DNA of 64,000 nt, from NCBI GenBank assembly GCA_902826575.1, contig CADEFJ010000004.1, forward strand, positions 1-64,000. The letters are read 5' to 3'. Below the pieces are notes generated by a model. It searched no databases and was not told the origin of the DNA. It was given only the letters and a program-made list of their open reading frames with translations. Below, piece after piece: positions 34,943 through 44,975 of this stretch; the stretch's first letter is position 1; each line of letters opens with the position of its first letter. A program made the translations under genes and the position numbers. This DNA is from an uncultured Pseudomonadota bacterium (lineage in GTDB: Bacteria; Pseudomonadota; Gammaproteobacteria; Steroidobacterales; Steroidobacteraceae).

Positions 34943-36532
34943 CTAATCCCGCAACGCAAGATCCTTGCTGTAGACAACATTCATCACATTGTCGTACCAG
35001 CCCGTGACCCTGGGGCTGACGAGGTGCTTGTTCACGTAGAAGTAGAGCGGCAACAACGGCGTATCGGCAAGCATCATGCGCTCGGCCGTCTCGAGCAGCC
35101 GCCGGCGCTCGGCCGTATCGGCGGTGCCTGCCGCGCGCGCGAGCAGCGCGTCGTAGGCGGGGTTGGCATAGCGCGGCAGGTTGATGCCGAAATCGCTCTT
35201 CAGGTACTGCAGGAAGGTGTAGGCGTCGTTGTAGTCGCCGCTCCAGCTGAGGCGGAACATCTCGACGTTGCGCGCATCGACATCCGCCATCAGCGAACGG
35301 AATTCGACGGCGGTGAGCTGCGCCTCCGCGCCGAGCGCTTGCTTCCACATGGAGGCGATCGCCACCGCCAGCCGGCTGTGCACTTCACCGCTGTTGTAGC
35401 GCAGCTCGAAGCGCAGCGGTTTGGCCGCTGAATAGCCCGCCGCGGCATACAGGCGCCGCGCCTCCTCGATGCGCTCGGCCATCGGGCGCCCCGCATAGCC
35501 GAAGGCCTGCGAGGTGTACTCGTGCACGCCGGGAGGGACCCAGCCGTACGCCGGCAGCTCACCGACCCGCAGCACCGACTCGGCGAGGCGCTCGCGATCG
35601 ATCACGAGCGACAGCGCGCGGCGCAGCCCGGGCACGTCCTTGAAGGGTGGCCGGTCGAGAGCGAACCCGTAGTAATAGGTGCTGAGCTGCGGGGCGACGT
35701 GCAGGTCCGCCGCGTAGTCCTTGCGGATCACGTCGAACTGGCCGCGCGGCACCACGGCGGTCGTGTGCAGGTCGCCGGCACGGTAGCGCGTGAACTCGGC
35801 GCTCTCGTCGGCGATCTGCAGGTACTTCACGCCCTCGAGGCGCGTCGCCGCGTCGTTCCAGTAGGCGGGATTGCGCACCACGCTGATGTGCGACCCGGGC
35901 ACCCATTCGGTGAGCCGGAAGGCGCCGTTCGACACCGAGACTTCGGGCCTGGTGAATCGCGCGCCTTCCTTTTGCAGCGTCGGGCGGTGCACCGGGCAGG
36001 TCGACGGGAACGACAGCAGGCCGGGCAGGTATGGTGCCGGCGAGCTCAGGCGCACGACGACGGTATGCACATCCGGGGCACTCACCCCGAGAGTCTCGGG
36101 AGCCGCGCGCCCCGTGACGATCTCCGGCGCGTGCTCGACGACATCGATCAGTTGCGCGTACTGCGAGGCGGTGGCGGGATCGACCAGGCGGCGCAAGGCG
36201 AAGACGAAATCCTCGCCTGTGACACTATCCCCGTTCGACCAACGCGCATTGTCTCTCAGGTGAAACGTATAGGTCAGTCCGTCCGCAGTCGCCTCCCAGG
36301 ACTCAGCGACGCCGGGGACTGTGCCGGCGTCCTTGCCGAGGGAGGTCAGGCACTCATAGAGATCGCGCAGAACGACATGGGCCTCGACCGAGCGCGCCTT
36401 CTGCGGATCGAGCGAATCGGGCTCCGGGCCATTGCCGCGCAACAGGATGCTGGTGGTGTCGGGCGGCGGCGCACAGCCGCCGAGCAGGCCGAGGGCGAGC
36501 GCGCCAAGCGCGAGCGCGAGACTACGCCGCAC
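34943..36532 (-). CDS. OppA-like peptide ABC transporter substrate-binding lipoprotein
   Basis: This 529-residue protein has a lipoprotein signal peptide with the lipobox LGGC (Cys20) and belongs to the SBP_bac_5 family. The usual features are [46 protein letters not shown] and the PLLPLYFY ending. Proteins of this kind capture oligopeptides in the periplasm. No permease or ATPase gene lies next to it. It overlaps mnmG by 11 nt on the same strand, an unusual pairing, so it may be co-transcribed with that housekeeping gene. Confidence 0.92.
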   Translation of the reverse strand: MRRSLALALGALALGLLGGCAPPPDTTSILLRGNGPEPDSLDPQKARSVEAHVVLRDLYECLTSLGKDAGTVPGVAESWEATADGLTYTFHLRDNARWSNGDSVTGEDFVFALRRLVDPATASQYAQLIDVVEHAPEIVTGRAAPETLGVSAPDVHTVVVRLSSPAPYLPGLLSFPSTCPVHRPTLQKEGARFTRPEVSVSNGAFRLTEWVPGSHISVVRNPAYWNDAATRLEGVKYLQIADESAEFTRYRAGDLHTTAVVPRGQFDVIRKDYAADLHVAPQLSTYYYGFALDRPPFKDVPGLRRALSLVIDRERLAESVLRVGELPAYGWVPPGVHEYTSQAFGYAGRPMAERIEEARRLYAAAGYSAAKPLRFELRYNSGEVHSRLAVAIASMWKQALGAEAQLTAVEFRSLMADVDARNVEMFRLSWSGDYNDAYTFLQYLKSDFGINLPRYANPAYDALLARAAGTADTAERRRLLETAERMMLADTPLLPLYFYVNKHLVSPRVTGWYDNVMNVVYSKDLALRD

Positions 36533-38375
36533 GCCCGCGTCGCTTGAGATGGATCATCAGGATCGAGATCGCGGCCGGGGTGATGCCCGGCACGCGTGCG
36601 GCCTGGCCGAGGGTCGCAGGGCGTACTTCGGCCAGCCGCTGGCGCGCCTCGTTCGACAGGCCGCCGATCGCGAGATAGTCGAGATCGGCCGGCAGCGCCG
36701 CGGTCTCATTGGCGCGCTGGCGCTCGATCTCCGCGATCTGGCGCTCGATGTAGCCGGCGTACTTGGCCCGCACGGTGACCTGCTGGGCGACCTCGCGCGC
36801 GATGCGCTCATCCCCCGCCAGGCCTTCATTGCCCGCCCGGGCCTCGCTGTCGGGCGAGCCGACCTGCTCCAGCAGGCTGGCGTAACTCACTTCGGGGCGG
36901 CGCAGCAGGTCCATCGCCCGCACGCCGCGCACGCGCAGCCCCTCGAGCCGCTCGACTTCCGTGTCGGTCGCCGTTCGCTTGGCCTCGAAGAATGCCCAGC
37001 GCTCATCGTCGACGAGGCCCAGTTCGCGCCCCGCAGGCGTGAGGCGCAGGTCCGCGTTGTCTTCGCGCAGCAGCAGGCGATGCTCGGCGCGGCTCGTGAA
37101 CATGCGATAGGGTTCGGTGACCCCGCGGGTGACGAGATCGTCGATCAGCACGCCAAGATAAGCCTCGCTGCGCCCGGGATGCCACGGTGCCTCGCCTTGC
37201 ACCGCGCGCGCCGCGTTGATGCCGGCGACGATGCCCTGCGCCGCGGCCTCCTCGTAGCCGGTCGTGCCGTTGATCTGGCCCGCGAAATACAGGCCCGCGA
37301 GCGCCTTCGACTCGAGGCTCGGGGCGAGGTCGCGCGGATCGAAATAGTCGTATTCGATCGCGTAGCCGGGGCGGGTCAGGTGCGCGCGCTCGAGGCCCTT
37401 GATCGTGTGCACGAATTCGACCTGCACGTCGTAGGGCAGGCTGGTCGAGATGCCGTTCGGATACACCTCGTGCGTGTCGAGCCCCTCGGGCTCGAGGAAA
37501 ATCTGGTGCGAGGCCTTGGCGGCGAAGCGCACGACCTTGTCCTCGACCGACGGGCAATAGCGCGGCCCGACACCCTCGATGACGCCGGTGAACATCGGCG
37601 AGCGATCGGTCGCGGCGCGAATGATGTCGTGGGTCTGCACGTTGGTCGCGGTGATGTGGCAGGGGCGCTGCGCGGGATGCTCGCTCGCGCGGCCGAGGAA
37701 CGAAAACACCGGCGCCGGCGCGTCGCTCCACTGCTCGGCGAGGCGCTCGAAGTCGATCGTGCGCCCGTCGATGCGCGGCGGCGTGCCGGTCTTCAGCCGC
37801 CCGACCCGCAACGGCAACTCGCGCAGTCGCGCGGCGAGGCGGTTCGACGGCGGATCACCCGCGCGCCCGCCCTGGTAGTTGTCGAGGCCCACGTGGATGC
37901 GCCCGCCGAGAAACGTGCCGACCGTGAGCACGACGGCGCGCGCGCGAAACACGATGCCGGTGACCGTGACCACACCGACTGCACGGGTACCTTCGACCAC
38001 GAGGTCGGCCGCTTCCTGCTGGAACAGCGTGAGGTTCGGCTGGTTCTCGAGCAGCGCGCGAATCTCGCGCCGATACAGCACGCGGTCGGCCTGCGCGCGT
38101 GTCGCGCGCACCGCGGGACCCTTGCTCGCGTTCAGCGTGCGGAACTGGATGCCGGCGCGATCGATCGCGCGCGCCATCGCGCCACCGAGCGCATCGATCT
38201 CGCGCACGAGGTGGCCCTTGCCGATGCCACCGATCGCGGGGTTGCAGCTCATCGCGCCCAGCGTCTCGATGCTTTGCGTGAGCAGCAGCGTGCGACGGCC
38301 CATGCGGGCAGCCGCGAGCGCGGCCTCGGTGCCGGCATGGCCGCCGCCGATCACAATGACGTCGAAGAAATCCAT
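36522..38375 (-). CDS. mnmG: tRNA uridine-5-carboxymethylaminomethyl modification enzyme MnmG
   Basis: MnmG (GidA) works with MnmE to modify U34 of certain tRNAs, using FAD and tetrahydrofolate. The 617-residue protein has the FAD-binding motif [19 protein letters not shown] at the N terminus, the [16 protein letters not shown] signature, GRYCPS-type segment ([11 protein letters not shown]), [28 protein letters not shown] and a C-terminal helical MnmE-binding domain. The length is typical. Its partner mnmE is in the same window at 61410 but not adjacent. Confidence 0.98.
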   Translation of the reverse strand: MDFFDVIVIGGGHAGTEAALAAARMGRRTLLLTQSIETLGAMSCNPAIGGIGKGHLVREIDALGGAMARAIDRAGIQFRTLNASKGPAVRATRAQADRVLYRREIRALLENQPNLTLFQQEAADLVVEGTRAVGVVTVTGIVFRARAVVLTVGTFLGGRIHVGLDNYQGGRAGDPPSNRLAARLRELPLRVGRLKTGTPPRIDGRTIDFERLAEQWSDAPAPVFSFLGRASEHPAQRPCHITATNVQTHDIIRAATDRSPMFTGVIEGVGPRYCPSVEDKVVRFAAKASHQIFLEPEGLDTHEVYPNGISTSLPYDVQVEFVHTIKGLERAHLTRPGYAIEYDYFDPRDLAPSLESKALAGLYFAGQINGTTGYEEAAAQGIVAGINAARAVQGEAPWHPGRSEAYLGVLIDDLVTRGVTEPYRMFTSRAEHRLLLREDNADLRLTPAGRELGLVDDERWAFFEAKRTATDTEVERLEGLRVRGVRAMDLLRRPEVSYASLLEQVGSPDSEARAGNEGLAGDERIAREVAQQVTVRAKYAGYIERQIAEIERQRANETAALPADLDYLAIGGLSNEARQRLAEVRPATLGQAARVPGITPAAISILMIHLKRRGRAA

Positions 38376-38425
38376 TTACATCAAAGGCTTGATGGCAAAC
38401 CCCTATTGTACGGCATATTGCCCGC

Positions 38426-39844
38426 ATGCTGATTGCGCTCGCCCTGGCCGTGGCATGGGCCCCTTGCCAGCTCACCCACCCCGCCGGGGTCGCCACGGTC
38501 GCCGCCGAATGCGCGACCCTCACCGTGCCGGAGAACGCCGGCGAGCCCGCCGGCCGGCAGATCGGTCTGTTCGTGGCGCGTGTCCCGGCGGTCAGTGCGC
38601 GCAAAGCGCCGGACCCGCTGTTCATTCTCGCCGGCGGCCCGGGAGCTGCGGCGAGCGAGTTCTATGCGGGCGTCGCGCCGGCCTTCGCGCGGGTGAACCG
38701 CAACCGCGACATCGTGCTCGTCGACCAGCGCGGCACCGGCCGCTCCAATGCACTGCGCTGTGACTTCGATGACGAGGCCCTGCTCGGCGCCGACGACACG
38801 GAATTCCTGCTGCAGACGCGTCGCTGCCTCGAGGAGCACGCGGCGCATGCCGACGTGCGCCAGTACACGACCAGCGTTGCGGTCCGCGATCTGGAGTTCG
38901 TGCGCAACACGCTCGGTTACGAACACATCAATCTCTACGGCGTGTCCTACGGCACCCGGGTCGCGCAGCACTACCTTCGTCACTACGGCGCGCGGGTGCG
39001 TACGGCCACACTCGATGGGGTCGTGCCTGCCGAGCGCATCCTCGGCCCCGACATTGCGATCGACGCGGAGGCGGCCCTGGCACAGGTCCTCGCACGCTGC
39101 GCAGGTGACGAATCCTGCCGCGCTGCCTTCGGCGATCCGGTGGTTCACTATCGCGCGCTGCGCTCCCGGCTCGATGAGCGGCCCGCGGGCGTGCTGCTCG
39201 CCGCGCCGCGCACCGGCGAGCGGGTCGCGCTCGAATTCACTCCGGCGCATCTTGCAACGGTGCTGCGCCTGTCCACCTACGGTGCCGAACAGGCGGCGCT
39301 CCTGCCGCTCGCGCTGCACGAGGCGCACATGCACGGCAATTTCGTGCCGCTTGCGAGCCAGTTCCTGCTGATGACCGATTCGCTGAGCGGTCAGATGGCT
39401 TACGGCATGCACCACAGCATCGTGTGCACGGAGGACGCGCCGTGGTTCCCCGAGGCGCACGTCGATCGCGAAGTCCTGGCCTCCACGTTCATCGGTACCC
39501 GCCAGCTCGACGGACTCGCGGCCCTGTGCGAGGTGTGGCCGCGTGGTGTCATCGACGATGACCTGCATGCGCCGCTCGCAAGTGATGTGCCTACACTGCT
39601 GCTCTCCGGCAGCGCGGATCCGGTGACGCCGCCCGCGGGCGCCGCGCAGGCGGCCGCCGGACTCGCGCATTCGCGGCACGTCGTGATCGAAGGCCTCGGA
39701 CACGGACAGATCGGCGCACCCTGCGTCGATCGGCTGATCGCCGCATTCGTCGCGAGCGGCAAGCCCGCGGAACTCGACACCGCCTGCGTCGAGCGCCTGC
39801 GCCCGATGCCGTTCTTCACGACGCTGGCGGGCCCGTCGCCGTGA
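38426..39844 (+). CDS. alpha/beta hydrolase (TAP-like, proline iminopeptidase family)
   Basis: This 472-residue exported hydrolase has a short N-terminal signal-like helix and an S33-type fold. The oxyanion-hole segment is LAGGPGAAASEF. The DQRGTGRSNAL motif follows, and the nucleophile elbow is GVSYGTR. A TAP-like C-terminal domain contains the Asp (SGSADPVTPP) and His (GLGHGQIG) of the triad. Such proteins are periplasmic peptidases or esterases of unknown substrate. It is the first gene of a likely four-gene operon with the ABC and gltS genes, with 10 nt before the ATPase start. Confidence 0.88.
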   Translation: MLIALALAVAWAPCQLTHPAGVATVAAECATLTVPENAGEPAGRQIGLFVARVPAVSARKAPDPLFILAGGPGAAASEFYAGVAPAFARVNRNRDIVLVDQRGTGRSNALRCDFDDEALLGADDTEFLLQTRRCLEEHAAHADVRQYTTSVAVRDLEFVRNTLGYEHINLYGVSYGTRVAQHYLRHYGARVRTATLDGVVPAERILGPDIAIDAEAALAQVLARCAGDESCRAAFGDPVVHYRALRSRLDERPAGVLLAAPRTGERVALEFTPAHLATVLRLSTYGAEQAALLPLALHEAHMHGNFVPLASQFLLMTDSLSGQMAYGMHHSIVCTEDAPWFPEAHVDREVLASTFIGTRQLDGLAALCEVWPRGVIDDDLHAPLASDVPTLLLSGSADPVTPPAGAAQAAAGLAHSRHVVIEGLGHGQIGAPCVDRLIAAFVASGKPAELDTACVERLRPMPFFTTLAGPSP

Positions 39845-39854
39845 ACGGCGCCCC

Positions 39855-40586
39855 ATGATCTCGGCACAAGGTCTCGCCAAGTCTTTCGGCGGCGTACGCG
39901 CGGTGCGCGCTGTGACCTTGCGCGCGGAAGACGGCGCGATCACCGGCCTGCTGGGGCCGAATGGCGCGGGCAAGTCGACCACACTGCGCATGTTGTGCAC
40001 GGTGCTCGCGCCGGACGCCGGCGAGGCGTGGATCGATGCCGCGCATACGGTGCGCGACTCGCTCGAGGCGCGCCGCCGGCTCGGCATGCTGACGCATGAC
40101 TCGGGCCTGTACCCGCACCTGACGGCGCGCGAGAACATCCTGTATTTCGCGCAGCTGCACGGCATGGGCCGTGCCGCGCGCGAACGCCGCGCCGATGAGC
40201 TGATCGAGTGGCTCGAGATGGGCGGTTTCGCCGGACGACGCGCCAAAGGCTATTCGCAGGGCCAGCGGATCAAGACGGCGCTCGCCCGCGCGCTGGTGCA
40301 CAGCCCGCGCAACGTGCTGCTCGATGAGCCGACCAACGGCCTCGATGTCATGGCGGTGCGCAATCTGCGGGTGCTGCTGCAACGGCTGCGCGCGGCGGGC
40401 CACTGCGTGCTGTTCTCGAGCCATGTGATGCAGGAAGTCTCGGGCCTGTGCGACGTGGTGTTCGTTCTCGCGCGTGGCGAGGTGGTCGCACAGGGCACGC
40501 CGGACGCGCTGCGCGCGGCTACCGGCTGCGCATCACTCGAGGACGCGTTCGTGAAGCTGATCGGCACCGACGAAGGCCTCGGCTGA
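39855..40586 (+). CDS. ABC transporter ATP-binding protein (NatA-like)
   Basis: This 243-residue ATPase has the Walker A GPNGAGKSTT, the Q-loop region ending in LTARENILYFAQ, the signature motif YSQGQRIK (a variant of LSGGQ), Walker B VLLDEPTNGLD and the H-switch HVMQEV. The sequence type is that of NatA/CcmA-like exporter ATPases. Its stop overlaps the permease start (TGATG), which supports a two-component ABC-2 exporter. The substrate (sodium or another exported compound) is not evident. Confidence 0.93.
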   Translation: MISAQGLAKSFGGVRAVRAVTLRAEDGAITGLLGPNGAGKSTTLRMLCTVLAPDAGEAWIDAAHTVRDSLEARRRLGMLTHDSGLYPHLTARENILYFAQLHGMGRAARERRADELIEWLEMGGFAGRRAKGYSQGQRIKTALARALVHSPRNVLLDEPTNGLDVMAVRNLRVLLQRLRAAGHCVLFSSHVMQEVSGLCDVVFVLARGEVVAQGTPDALRAATGCASLEDAFVKLIGTDEGLG

Positions 40587-41764
40587 TGTCCCCGATCGGT
40601 ACCGTGTGGCGCAAGGAAGTGCGCGAGAGCCTGCGCGATCGGCGCACCCTCGTCTCGGCGCTGCTGTTCGGGCCGCTGTTCGGGCCGCTGATACTTGCCG
40701 CGGCACTGCAGTTCCTGGTCCAGCGCACCGCCGACGAGGCCGACCAGCGTCTCGAGATCGCGGTACGGCACGCCGAGCGCGCGCCGAATCTCGTTACCTG
40801 GCTCGAGGCGCGCAGCGTGGTCGTGACGCCGGTCGAGCTCGACGACGCGGCGACGCGGCGCGCCGTGCGCGAGCGCACCCATCCGCTCGTGCTGTCGATC
40901 CCGGAGGACTTCGGTGAGCGGCTTGCGGGCGCGCGTCCCGCCTTGCTGCAGCTCTACAGCGACGCGGCGGGCGGCCGCGCGGATCGCAACGCCGCGCGCA
41001 CCAGGATGCTGGTCGCGCAGTACGGCGCGAGCATCGGGCGATTGCGGCTGCTGGCGCGCGGCGTCGATCCGCTGCTGACGGCGCCGCTCGCGGTACAGGA
41101 CATCGATGTGTCGACGCCGCAGAGCCGCTCGGTCACGGTGCTCGGCATGTTGAGCTACCTGTTGCTGCTCGCGATGATCCTGGGCGGCCTGTATCTGGCG
41201 ATCGACGCGACCGCCGGCGAGCGCGAGCGCCATTCGCTCGAGCCGCTGCTCACGACACCGGTGCCGCGCGCGCAGCTGATCCACGGCAAGATCCTCGCGG
41301 CGACCACCTTCATGATCGTCTCGCTCACGCTCACCGCGATCGCCTGCGCCGTGGCGCTGCGTTTCGTCGCCCTCGAGAACTTCGGCATGTCGGCGCACCT
41401 CGATGCGGCAGTGGTGCTGAAGATCATCCTCGTGACCGCGCCGCTGGCGCCGGCCGCGGCGGGACTGATGACCGTGGTCGCGTCGTTCACACGCAGCTAT
41501 CGCGAGGCGCAGACCTGGCTCGGCGTCGTGATGCTGGTGCCGACCCTGCCGATCGCCTTCGTAGGGCTCGCCGAGCTGCAACCGAGCCTCGCCTTCGCCG
41601 CCGTGCCTTCGCTCGGGCAGCACTTCCTGATCACCTCGCTGCTGCGCGGCGCCGCGCTCGAGCCCTCGCACGTGCTGGTCTCGGTCATGGCGAGCCTCGC
41701 GCTCGGTGCGGTCCTCGCCTGGATCGCCGGTCGGCTCTATCACCGCGAATCCCTGCTCGGATGA
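40586..41764 (+). CDS. ABC-2 type permease (NatB-like)
   Basis: This 392-residue permease has an N-terminal helix next to RKEVRESLRDRRTL, a large extracytoplasmic domain (about 45-180) and five helices at the C terminus (LGMLSYLLLLAMILGG, then RERHSLEPLLTTPVPRAQLIHGK, the cytoplasmic coupling segment). This is the layout of NatB and related ABC-2 exporters. It is translationally coupled to the ATPase upstream, and gltS follows 22 nt later. The substrate is unknown. Confidence 0.9.
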   Translation: MSPIGTVWRKEVRESLRDRRTLVSALLFGPLFGPLILAAALQFLVQRTADEADQRLEIAVRHAERAPNLVTWLEARSVVVTPVELDDAATRRAVRERTHPLVLSIPEDFGERLAGARPALLQLYSDAAGGRADRNAARTRMLVAQYGASIGRLRLLARGVDPLLTAPLAVQDIDVSTPQSRSVTVLGMLSYLLLLAMILGGLYLAIDATAGERERHSLEPLLTTPVPRAQLIHGKILAATTFMIVSLTLTAIACAVALRFVALENFGMSAHLDAAVVLKIILVTAPLAPAAAGLMTVVASFTRSYREAQTWLGVVMLVPTLPIAFVGLAELQPSLAFAAVPSLGQHFLITSLLRGAALEPSHVLVSVMASLALGAVLAWIAGRLYHRESLLG

Positions 41765-41786
41765 GGCGCGAGTTATCCTGCCGGCC

Positions 41787-43007
41787 ATGAAGCTCGACCT
41801 GATCCAGACCGTCACGCTCGCGGGCCTCGCGCTGTTCCTCGGCTACGCGCTGCGGCGCCTGATACCGGTGCTGGCGCGGCTCAACATCCCGGCCCCGGTG
41901 ATCGGCGGCCTGATCGTCGCGGTCGCGATCCTGTTCGCGCGCTCCCGCGGACTGGCGGTACCGGAGTTCGACACCTCGCTGCAGCGACCGCTGATGGTCG
42001 CCTTCTTCACGTCGATCGGCTTTGCGGCGAGCCTCAAGCTGCTGCGCATCGGCGGGCCGCAGGTCGCGCTGTTCCTCGCGATCTGCACCGTGTTCGCGGT
42101 ACTGCAGAACGTGCTCGGCGCGGGGATCGCGGTGTTGTTCGATCGTCCACCACTGTTCGGCGTGCTGGCCGGATCGGTCACCCTGACCGGCGGTCCCGCC
42201 ACCGGGCTCGCGTTCGCGCCGCTGTTCGAGCAGGCCGGCATCGAGGGCGCGGCGGCGATCGCGATCGCCACGGCCATGGCGGGCATCGTGCTCGGCGGTC
42301 TCGTCGGCGGCCCGATCGCGACCCACATCATCCAGCGTTATCGCGTGCACGGGCCGAAGCAAGGCGGTGTTGCGGCATCACCTGTCGTGATCGATCCGTT
42401 GCCCGACGCACCGGTGCGCCGCTCAGGCACCGAAGAGGATGAATCCGACGAGGCCTACACGGCGCTGAAGACCGTGGTGGTCGTGCTCGCCGCCATGTGG
42501 GTGGGCGAGTGGGTCAGCAAGCTGATCGGCGCCACCGGACTCACGCTGCCGTCGTACATCGGCGCGATGGTCGCCGCCGCGGCCATTCGCGGCATCGACG
42601 ACTACACCGGGGCCTTCGGCCTGTCACATCGCACCATCGACACACTCGGCGCGATCACGCTGTCGCTGTTCCTGGTGATGGCGCTGATGACGCTCGACCT
42701 GACGCAGCTCGCCGGCCTGGCGCTGCCACTGGTCACCATCCTCGTCGCGCAGGTCGTGCTGGTCGCGATCGCCTGCATACCCGTGTTCCTGATGATGGGG
42801 CGCGACTACGAGTCCGCCGTGATGAGCGGCGGCTTCGTCGGCTTCATGCTCGGCACCACCGCCAATGCGATGGCCGTGATGCGCACCCTGGTCGAGCGCT
42901 TCGGCGGGGCGCCGCGCGCATTCCTCGTCGCGCCGCTCGTCGGCACGTTCTTCATCGATTTCACCAACGCGCTGATCATCACCGTGTTCCTGAACATCTT
43001 CGCGTAG
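41787..43007 (+). CDS. gltS: sodium/glutamate symporter GltS-like
   Basis: This 406-residue membrane protein resembles GltS: about ten to twelve helices in two inverted halves, each with a reentrant loop rich in Gly (GSVTLTGGPATGLAFAP in the first half, GGFVGFMLGTTANAMAVM in the second). The ATG at 41787 fits the family N terminus (DLIQTVTLAGLALFLG). Members import glutamate with sodium. The longer frame beginning at 41706 lies inside the permease gene. It ends 4 nt before the convergent dacB. Confidence 0.9.
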   Translation: MKLDLIQTVTLAGLALFLGYALRRLIPVLARLNIPAPVIGGLIVAVAILFARSRGLAVPEFDTSLQRPLMVAFFTSIGFAASLKLLRIGGPQVALFLAICTVFAVLQNVLGAGIAVLFDRPPLFGVLAGSVTLTGGPATGLAFAPLFEQAGIEGAAAIAIATAMAGIVLGGLVGGPIATHIIQRYRVHGPKQGGVAASPVVIDPLPDAPVRRSGTEEDESDEAYTALKTVVVVLAAMWVGEWVSKLIGATGLTLPSYIGAMVAAAAIRGIDDYTGAFGLSHRTIDTLGAITLSLFLVMALMTLDLTQLAGLALPLVTILVAQVVLVAIACIPVFLMMGRDYESAVMSGGFVGFMLGTTANAMAVMRTLVERFGGAPRAFLVAPLVGTFFIDFTNALIITVFLNIFA

Positions 43008-43011
43008 TGCA

Positions 43012-44427
43012 TCAGCCCTCGCGGTGTACCCACTCGAGCAGCGCATCATGGGCGCGCTGTGCGCCGCCGGCGTTGGCGTGGTTGATGATCGAGACGACGA
43101 CATAGCGGCGCCCGCTCACCGCCAGCACGTAGCCGGCGACCGCGCGTACATCGGTGAGCAATCCGGTCTTGACGTGCGCGGCGCCAATCGCGCCCTTGCG
43201 CCGCGCGGCAGTGCCGTCGACACCGACGACCGGCAGCGATGCCATCAGCTCGGCCATCACCGGGCTGCGATACGCATCCACCAGCAGGCGCGCGAGGGAA
43301 TAGGCGCTGATGCGCTCGATGCGCGAGAGGCCCGCGCCGTTCTCGAGCACGAGTTCGGGCATCGCGAGCCCTGACTCCGCCAGCCAGGCGCGCATCGCCA
43401 CGCCGGAGCGCTCGAAGCTCGCCGGCCAGCCGATGCGCTCGGCGCCGAAGGTGAGATACACATGCTGCGCCATCACGTTGTTGCTGTACTTGTTGATGTC
43501 GCGCACGACCTCGGCGAGCGGCTTCGAGACGTGGGTGGCGAGCAGCGCGCTGCCTGGCGGCACAACGCCTGCGCGCGCGTTGCCGGCCCATTTGCCGCCA
43601 CTTGCCTCCCATAGCGCACGGAACACCGCGGCGAAATACGCGGTCGGCTCGATCGGGCTCAGGTTCCAGTTGCGCTCCCCGCAGCTCAGCGGGAAGGCGC
43701 CGCGAAACACCGGTGCGAACGGACGCGAGAAATCGGCGCGCAGCTTGCCATGCCAGTCGCCGCAGGCCCCGGCCGCGGCAGGCACCGTGGCCGGGGCCCT
43801 CGATCCGGCGAGCGGCGGCAGGACCGCGAGTCGTACCACCTGGTCGGCGGCATCGGGCACGAAACTGTAGGTGACCGACTTGTGGTTCACGAGCAGCGCG
43901 TCGGGACCGACGTTGTAACTGCGCAGCGCGTCGCCGTCGAAAGCGGCCGTGTCGTGGGGCGGCAACTGGAATGCGCTGCGGTCGAGCACCAGGTCGCCGC
44001 GGATCTCGCGGATGCCGAGGCCACGCACTTTCTGCACCAGCAGCCACAGTTGCTCGACGACCAGGGACGGATCGCCGCCGCCGCGTATCGCGAGGTCGCC
44101 GAGCACGACGTCGCCGTCGCGCGCACCGAGCATCGCCACGTCGGTGCGCCAGGCGTAGGCGGGGCCCATCGTGCGCAGCGCCGCGTAGGTCGTCAGCAGC
44201 TTCATCGTCGAGGCCGGATTCATCGCCTTGGTCTGATTCGCCGCGGCTTCGAGGCCCCGCCCTTCGACCGGCATCACGACCACACCCGCCGCGCCCACCG
44301 GAATTCCGGCCGCGCGCAGCGCGTTCGTGTAGGTCTCCGGCAAGGGCGCTGCCTGCGCCACAGCGAGCGCAGCCAGCAGTGTCGCCATGCAGGCCACACC
44401 CGCAAGCGGGCGCACGGCGCTACGCAT
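43012..44427 (-). CDS. dacB: D-alanyl-D-alanine carboxypeptidase/endopeptidase (PBP4, DacB)
   Basis: This 471-residue periplasmic class C penicillin-binding protein trims peptidoglycan cross-links. It has a signal peptide (GVACMATLLAALAVAQA), the active-site SxxK in NPASTMKLLTTYAAL, the SxN motif in KYSNNVMAQ and the KTG motif in VKTGLLTDVRAV. The long insertion between SxxK and SxN (domains II and III) is typical of PBP4. The ATG at 44427 overlaps the 3' end of the upstream small HExxH protein gene by 8 nt. Confidence 0.93.
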   Translation of the reverse strand: MRSAVRPLAGVACMATLLAALAVAQAAPLPETYTNALRAAGIPVGAAGVVVMPVEGRGLEAAANQTKAMNPASTMKLLTTYAALRTMGPAYAWRTDVAMLGARDGDVVLGDLAIRGGGDPSLVVEQLWLLVQKVRGLGIREIRGDLVLDRSAFQLPPHDTAAFDGDALRSYNVGPDALLVNHKSVTYSFVPDAADQVVRLAVLPPLAGSRAPATVPAAAGACGDWHGKLRADFSRPFAPVFRGAFPLSCGERNWNLSPIEPTAYFAAVFRALWEASGGKWAGNARAGVVPPGSALLATHVSKPLAEVVRDINKYSNNVMAQHVYLTFGAERIGWPASFERSGVAMRAWLAESGLAMPELVLENGAGLSRIERISAYSLARLLVDAYRSPVMAELMASLPVVGVDGTAARRKGAIGAAHVKTGLLTDVRAVAGYVLAVSGRRYVVVSIINHANAGGAQRAHDALLEWVHREG

Positions 44428-44848
44428 GCCGGAGCCGCTCCGCGGATTCATGGCGCGCAAGCAGCGCGCAGTAGCGGTGGCGATGATCCTCGGCAAACTC
44501 ACGGGCTTCGATTTCAAAACGGTTGTCCCAATAGCCGCGACGGAATGACTCGAGCAGATACTTCCACACCGACAGGTGTCGCGGCTCCCACTGGCCGAGT
44601 ACGTGGAAGTATTCGTGCAGCACGAACTCCGGATTGGCGAAGAACTGCGCGGCCGCGCCACGCAGATAGATGCGGCGCCGGCGCGTGGTGGCGATCGCGC
44701 GCACATGCGCCCAGGCGAACCACGAGTGCTCGATGACCTGCACGGCATCGACCTCCATGCCGAACACCTCTTGCAGGGTCGCCCGCAGCGCCGGCGGCGG
44801 GGCGACTTTGCGAGGCATCAGTGGCCATTTGAGTCGAAATGCTCTCAT
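44420..44848 (-). CDS. small HExxH metallopeptidase-like protein
   Basis: This 142-residue protein has the zinc-binding motif HEYFH, followed 27 residues later by a Glu/Asp-rich segment (EIEAREFAEDH) that could supply the third ligand, as in gluzincins. The central region is VIEHSWFAWAHVRAIATTRRRRI, and no signal peptide or membrane helix is seen. It is somewhat like DUF4157-type domains. Its translational overlap with dacB suggests co-expression and perhaps a cell-wall related role. The start may be ATG 44848 or the internal ATG giving MPRKVAPPP. Confidence 0.6.
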   Translation of the reverse strand: MRAFRLKWPLMPRKVAPPPALRATLQEVFGMEVDAVQVIEHSWFAWAHVRAIATTRRRRIYLRGAAAQFFANPEFVLHEYFHVLGQWEPRHLSVWKYLLESFRRGYWDNRFEIEAREFAEDHRHRYCALLARHESAERLRHA

Positions 44849-44917
44849 TTACTGTGAATCTTGGTGGTAAAAGTCATCATCCTGCGATATATGGGCAAAG
44901 CTGGGCGACTATGGTGG

Positions 44918-44930
44918 AATACGAAAGCAA
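44918..44930 (+). promoter_or_regulatory. Ada-box-like operator upstream of ada
   Basis: AAT, a 6-nt spacer and GCAA reproduce the A box/B box layout bound by methylated Ada in E. coli. The site lies 45 nt before the ada ATG, which is close for a classical promoter-proximal position but compatible with autoregulation. This is a short match and is an inference. Confidence 0.45.
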
Positions 44931-44975
44931 GGACCGGAGTGATGGCACGCCCGCGACCGGCCAGACTCGCACCCC

